Below are positions 6,022-8,210 of a stretch of 8,210 nucleotides of DNA, in pieces. The translations under genes and the position numbers were made by a program. The stretch's first letter is position 1, and each line of letters begins with the position of its first letter. The stretch is from positions 1 through 8,210 of the forward strand of contig JAJPYH010000020.1 in NCBI GenBank assembly GCA_021205045.1. The letters are read 5' to 3'. The notes below the pieces were generated by a model. That model saw only the letters and a list, made by a program, of their open reading frames with translations. It did no database searches and had not been told where the DNA came from. The DNA comes from Lachnospiraceae bacterium. Its GTDB lineage: Bacteria > Bacillota > Clostridia > Lachnospirales > Lachnospiraceae.

Positions 6022-7446
6022 ATGAAATCAATGAAACGGGGCGCCGCCGTTCTTCTTTCCGGCAGCCTTGTGCTTGCCGCACTCTGCCTCTGGCTCTATG
6101 TGCCCGGGCTTCAGAGCCGCGTTGCTCAATGGTGTGCAGCGATTGCCGGTTATTTTACGGAAATGATTGATACGGAAGCTGTGGACGGCATAACAGGGGG
6201 GACGGGATCTGATGCTGAAATGCCCGATGGCGGCGGAACCGGGACGCTCATTGACAGCGATGAGCTGGATACTCTGGAGGATTCAGGGATCACCGGCGAG
6301 GACTACACAGTGGACATGTCCGGATGTCCGTATTACAGCTTTCTGACGGAGGCAGGGCAGAGCGTCTATCGACAGGTCTGCGCCAACATCGAGGCTCTGG
6401 AGACCACCTTTGTGCCAGCGGCTGAAATCAGTGTTTCTGAGGCGATGGATGTGATGGAAGCTGTGTTCGGGGATCATCCGGAGTATTTCTGGATTGAGAC
6501 CAGCTATGGCTATTGGTATACCAGTGAGGAAATCTGCGTTCAGCTGGTTCTTTATTTTAACTCTACGTCGGAGGATCTGGAGAGCGCCAGGCAGCAGTTT
6601 GACGCGGTGGTGGATGAGATCGTCAGCGGGGCGGAGAGCCTGGACAGCGATTATGAGAAGGAAAAATATGTCCATGACGCGATTCTGGAGATCGCGGAGT
6701 ACGATGAAAGTGTGAGCAGCAGTCTCAGTCAGAGCGCCTACAGCGCCCTGGTCATGGGCAGAACTGTCTGCGCCGGATATGCCCGTGCGTTTCAATATAT
6801 TATGAAGGAACTGGGGATTGAGACTTATTATGTCACCGGATATGCCTCAGCGAATCATGCCTGGAATATTGTGGCTCTTTCGGACGGATATTACAATGTG
6901 GACCTGACCTGGGATGACAGCGTGACTGTGGCCTATACTTATTTTAATATTCCGGATTCCGTGTTCTCACAGACCCATACCAGAACCGGCCTGTCTACCC
7001 AGCTGCCGACCTGCACAGCAACGGAATACTACAATCCGGAAATCAGTCAGGACGCCGGGCAGGTGCCGGAGCGCTTCCGGCCGGAGGAGAATTCTGAGGG
7101 GGATTCATCCGGCGGGACGCAGGAGCCGCAGACGGGAGAAACTTCGCAGCCTGGTACGGATGAAGAAGAGACGGCACAGCCCTCGCAGCCTGGTACGGAT
7201 GAAGAGGAGACGGCACAGCCCTCGCAGCTTGATACGGATGAGGGGGACGTTTCACAGCCTTCGCAGCCTGGAACAGATGAAGGGGACGTTTCACAGCCTT
7301 CGCAGCCAGACACGAATGAGGGGGAGCCTTCGCAGTCTGGCACGGATGAGGGAGAAGCCTCGCAGCCTTCCTGGTCGGACGGGGATTTGTCGCCAAAAGA
7401 TGATGTGAGGGGAAGCGGTTTTGAAGCCTTCCCGGCCGGACGATGA
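6022..7446 (+). CDS. Membrane-anchored transglutaminase-like protein with acidic repeat tail (C-terminus frameshifted)
   Basis: The frame is open from 5941, but I choose the ATG at 6022 because GGAG (6010-6013) precedes it by 8 nt, a promoter lies just upstream, and it puts the hydrophobic segment at the N-terminus (residues about 7-27 of 474). No clear signal-peptidase site or lipobox is visible, so a membrane anchor is likely. Residues about 215-300 are a transglutaminase-like (papain-fold) domain: EKYVHDAILE, then GRTVCAGYARAF with Cys250, ASANHAWNI with His279, and YYNVDLTWDD with Asp294, an intact triad. Such domains in surface proteins are cysteine peptidases, amidases or cross-linkers; the substrate is unknown. 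Residues from about 345 are Pro, Ser, Thr, Asp and Glu rich with 13-residue repeats, probably a linker across the cell wall. The final 17 or so residues (after DDV) look out of frame relative to the downstream DNA. Confidence 0.85.
   Translation: MKSMKRGAAVLLSGSLVLAALCLWLYVPGLQSRVAQWCAAIAGYFTEMIDTEAVDGITGGTGSDAEMPDGGGTGTLIDSDELDTLEDSGITGEDYTVDMSGCPYYSFLTEAGQSVYRQVCANIEALETTFVPAAEISVSEAMDVMEAVFGDHPEYFWIETSYGYWYTSEEICVQLVLYFNSTSEDLESARQQFDAVVDEIVSGAESLDSDYEKEKYVHDAILEIAEYDESVSSSLSQSAYSALVMGRTVCAGYARAFQYIMKELGIETYYVTGYASANHAWNIVALSDGYYNVDLTWDDSVTVAYTYFNIPDSVFSQTHTRTGLSTQLPTCTATEYYNPEISQDAGQVPERFRPEENSEGDSSGGTQEPQTGETSQPGTDEEETAQPSQPGTDEEETAQPSQLDTDEGDVSQPSQPGTDEGDVSQPSQPDTNEGEPSQSGTDEGEASQPSWSDGDLSPKDDVRGSGFEAFPAGR
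7144..7368 (+). repeat. 39-bp tandem repeat encoding an acidic 13-residue unit
   Basis: Units start at 7144, 7183, 7222, 7261, 7300 and 7330. They encode SQPGTDEEETAQP twice (one base difference), then SQLDTDEGDVSQP, SQPGTDEGDVSQP, a shortened SQPDTNEGEP (30 bp), and SQSGTDEGEASQP. The period is a multiple of three except for whole-codon loss, so the frame is kept up to here. Two further degenerate units follow (DGDLSP around 7381, and a copy in the +1 frame around 7409). Confidence 0.9.
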
Positions 7447-7603
7447 TTTGTCCGCGACGTCTTAGCTGGAGAGTCAGCCGCCGGATACGGAGCAAAATAA
7501 TATGTCCGATTCAGGCAATATGCCCTCGGCTTCGGGCACGGGGCAGGGCGCTTCACCGGGAACAGAGGGGAGGAATGGATCGGGCACCGGGATGAAACAG
7601 TAA
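7409..7603 (+). pseudogene. Out-of-frame remainder of the transglutaminase-like protein tail
   Basis: In the +1 frame the DNA from 7409 reads GEAVLKPSRPDDDLSATS, which aligns with the in-frame unit GEASQPSWSDGDLSPK just upstream. After a TAG (7463-7465) the same frame continues as ESQPPDTEQNN and a Ser/Gly/Pro-rich stretch ending in GTGMKQ and TAA (7601-7603). One extra base near 7395-7408 plus one nonsense change would explain why the annotated protein now stops at 7446. No ribosome binding site precedes this piece, so it is not a separate gene. The composition match is what I see; the ancestral 520-odd residue protein is inferred. Confidence 0.65.
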
Positions 7604-7667
7604 CGCTTGATGATGAGTTTTGGGAGCCGTCATCCGGACAGATGAATGAAAACAATTATTATATAAA

Positions 7668-7703
7668 AAAGGCCGAACCTTCCTGACGGATGATTCGGCC
7701 TTT
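7668..7703. terminator. Bidirectional terminator between convergent genes
   Basis: AAAGGCCGAA (7668-7677) and TTCGGCCTTT (7694-7703) are perfect 10-bp complements around a 16-nt loop. On the minus strand the stem is followed by TTTTTTATATAATAATT, a strong U-run, and it starts 5 bp after the stop of the small minus-strand gene. On the plus strand the tail is TTTCTGCATT, weaker, and ends the transglutaminase-like unit. Confidence 0.88.
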
Positions 7704-7708
7704 CTGCA

Positions 7709-7912
7709 TTATCTTTTGTATATTGGAATGTGAACTTGGAGCTCCAGATCCTCCGTTGGAATTCCGAGAGTCTGTAATCTGACCTTCAGAACCTTTTCCT
7801 GGTATGCCAGCTCTTTGTCTCTGTCCTGAGAGCTTTTGAGCCTTTGGATGTTCACATATTCTCTGATGAGCTGCTCTTTTAATTCGTTGTCAGACATTTC
7901 CATAACCTCCAT
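7709..7912 (-). CDS. Small helical protein of unknown function (67 aa)
   Basis: I do not recognise this protein. It has 67 residues, is highly charged, and residues about 6-45 (MSDNELKEQLIREYVNIQRL onward) look like one long helix or a short coiled coil, ending in a less helical LGIPTEDLELQVHIPIYKR. It has no membrane segment, no signal peptide and no cysteine. It is very likely real: GGAGG (7920-7924 on +) sits 7 nt before the ATG at 7912, an extended -10 promoter lies upstream, and a U-run terminator lies directly after the stop. A second start, the ATG of codon 6, has its own GGAGG inside codons 2-3 at an 8-nt spacing, so the mature product might begin MSDNEL. It stands alone between the tRNA and the terminator. 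Confidence 0.75.
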   Translation of the reverse strand: MEVMEMSDNELKEQLIREYVNIQRLKSSQDRDKELAYQEKVLKVRLQTLGIPTEDLELQVHIPIYKR

Positions 7913-7947
7913 ATGAATTCCTCCTTCCTTTATCGATTATGTAAATT

Positions 7948-7956
7948 AGTATAACA
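7948..7956 (-). promoter_or_regulatory. Extended -10 promoter for the small minus-strand gene
   Basis: Read on the minus strand, TGT precedes TATACT (7948-7953 on +), an extended -10 element, 24 nt upstream of the ribosome site. The -35 region is weak (TTTT-rich, no TTGACA). A 6-bp inverted repeat ACAAAA-C-TTTTGT (7954-7966) lies directly upstream and overlaps the T-run of the tRNA terminator. Confidence 0.5.
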
Positions 7957-7966
7957 AAACTTTTGT

Positions 7967-8013
7967 AAACAAAACGCGCACTGCCTGATCCCGAGAGATT
8001 CATTCGTGCGCGT
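7967..8013 (-). terminator. Intrinsic terminator of the tRNA
   Basis: On the minus strand ACGCGCAC (8013-8006) pairs perfectly with GTGCGCGT (7981-7974) around a 24-nt loop, and the stem is followed by a TTTGTTT run. It begins six bases after the tRNA 3' end, as expected for a single-tRNA transcript. Confidence 0.75.
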
Positions 8014-8018
8014 CTGGA

Positions 8019-8092
8019 TGGAAGTAAAGGGGCTCGAACCCTTGGCCTCCCGCTAGTCAGGCGAGCGCTCATCCCAGCTGAGCTATACTTCC
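8019..8092 (-). tRNA. tRNA-Val (anticodon GAC), with atypical positions
   Basis: The minus strand folds into a full cloverleaf of 74 nt. The acceptor arms GGAAGTA and TACTTCC pair over 7 bp; the D stem is GCTC/GAGC; the anticodon stem CTCGC/GCGGG pairs with one G-U; the T stem AAGGG/CCCTT encloses TTCGAGC; the discriminator base is A. The anticodon loop CTGACTA places GAC at 34-36, reading the valine codons GUC and GUU. CCA is not encoded (TCC follows). Two bases are unusual: position 37 is U instead of a purine, and the D loop ends in U where A21 is expected. It may be a functional but divergent tRNA or one starting to decay; promoter and terminator are intact. Confidence 0.9.
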
Positions 8093-8101
8093 GTGAGCAC
8101 A

Positions 8102-8130
8102 ATCATAACACAGATTTTGGAAATTGAAAA
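8102..8130 (-). promoter_or_regulatory. Promoter of the tRNA gene
   Basis: On the minus strand TTTTCA (8125-8130 on +, four of six to the -35 consensus) is followed by 17 bp and TATGAT (8102-8107), five of six to the -10, with an upstream TGT giving an extended -10. Transcription should start near 8095, leaving only about three bases before the mature tRNA 5' end. Confidence 0.6.
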
Positions 8131-8210
8131 GGGGTTTAGAAAATATTTATAAATTCTATATAAGCCATTTATGATAATGTCCTTATATACCACAAGAGAA
8201 AATGTCCCAA

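Noticed and set aside
7047..7655. Minus-strand 202-codon frame with CEGCE-type repeats opposite the acidic tail
   Set aside because: The repeats are the mirror of the 39-bp plus-strand units. No promoter or ribosome site is visible and the plus-strand product has a recognised domain.
8176..8207. Direct repeat AATGTCC (8176-8182 and 8201-8207) as an attachment or regulatory site next to the tRNA
   Set aside because: Seven bases is too short in AT-rich DNA, it matches no part of the tRNA 3' end, and no integrase is visible.

Overview
The window looks like a chromosomal stretch of a gut-type Clostridia bacterium, most likely a Lachnospiraceae relative. This is inferred from moderate GC, strong AGGAGG-type ribosome binding sites, the mix of pectin glycoside hydrolases, a secreted transglutaminase-like protein and a DUF234-type ATPase remnant. 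No taxonomic marker gene is present, so the placement is an inference.

Bases 1-4150 hold a same-strand run of three carbohydrate-active genes: the C-terminal half of a GH106-like (alpha-L-rhamnosidase type) hydrolase, a GH105 unsaturated rhamnogalacturonyl hydrolase and a GH28 polygalacturonase-like protein. Together they would dismantle imported pectin or rhamnogalacturonan-I fragments. The two complete enzymes have no signal peptide, so the work is probably cytoplasmic. The gap before GH105 contains two imperfect 70-nt tandem units, each carrying a Shine-Dalgarno-like sequence, a start codon and a hairpin. A 16-bp stem-loop lies in the GH105-GH28 gap. A second, different tandem repeat (about 63 nt) fills the gap before the next gene.

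Bases 4335-5340 hold a LysR-family regulator, also on +, followed by a hairpin terminator. Its targets are unknown; its position makes the pectin cluster a candidate but does not prove it.

Bases 5400-5944 hold a very good sigma-A-type promoter overlaid by a perfect inverted repeat, driving a decayed AAA ATPase/DUF234 gene. That gene has a one-base frameshift in a poly-A run, a large internal deletion and a missing C-terminus.

Bases 5962-7603 hold a transglutaminase-like, membrane-anchored protein with its own promoter, an intact Cys-His-Asp triad and a 13-residue-repeat acidic Pro/Ser/Thr tail. The tail is frameshifted: the same composition continues in the +1 frame to a stop at 7603.

Bases 7668-8130 are on the minus strand, convergent with the above: a shared bidirectional terminator, a 67-residue helical protein of unknown function, and a tRNA with anticodon GAC (Val) that has its own promoter and terminator. 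The last 80 bases (8131-8210) are AT-rich and hold nothing I can support.

No clearly new multi-gene system is visible. The most unexplained items are the two leader-like tandem repeat families, the promoter-operator in front of a dead gene, the frameshifted repeat tail and the tRNA with non-consensus residues.
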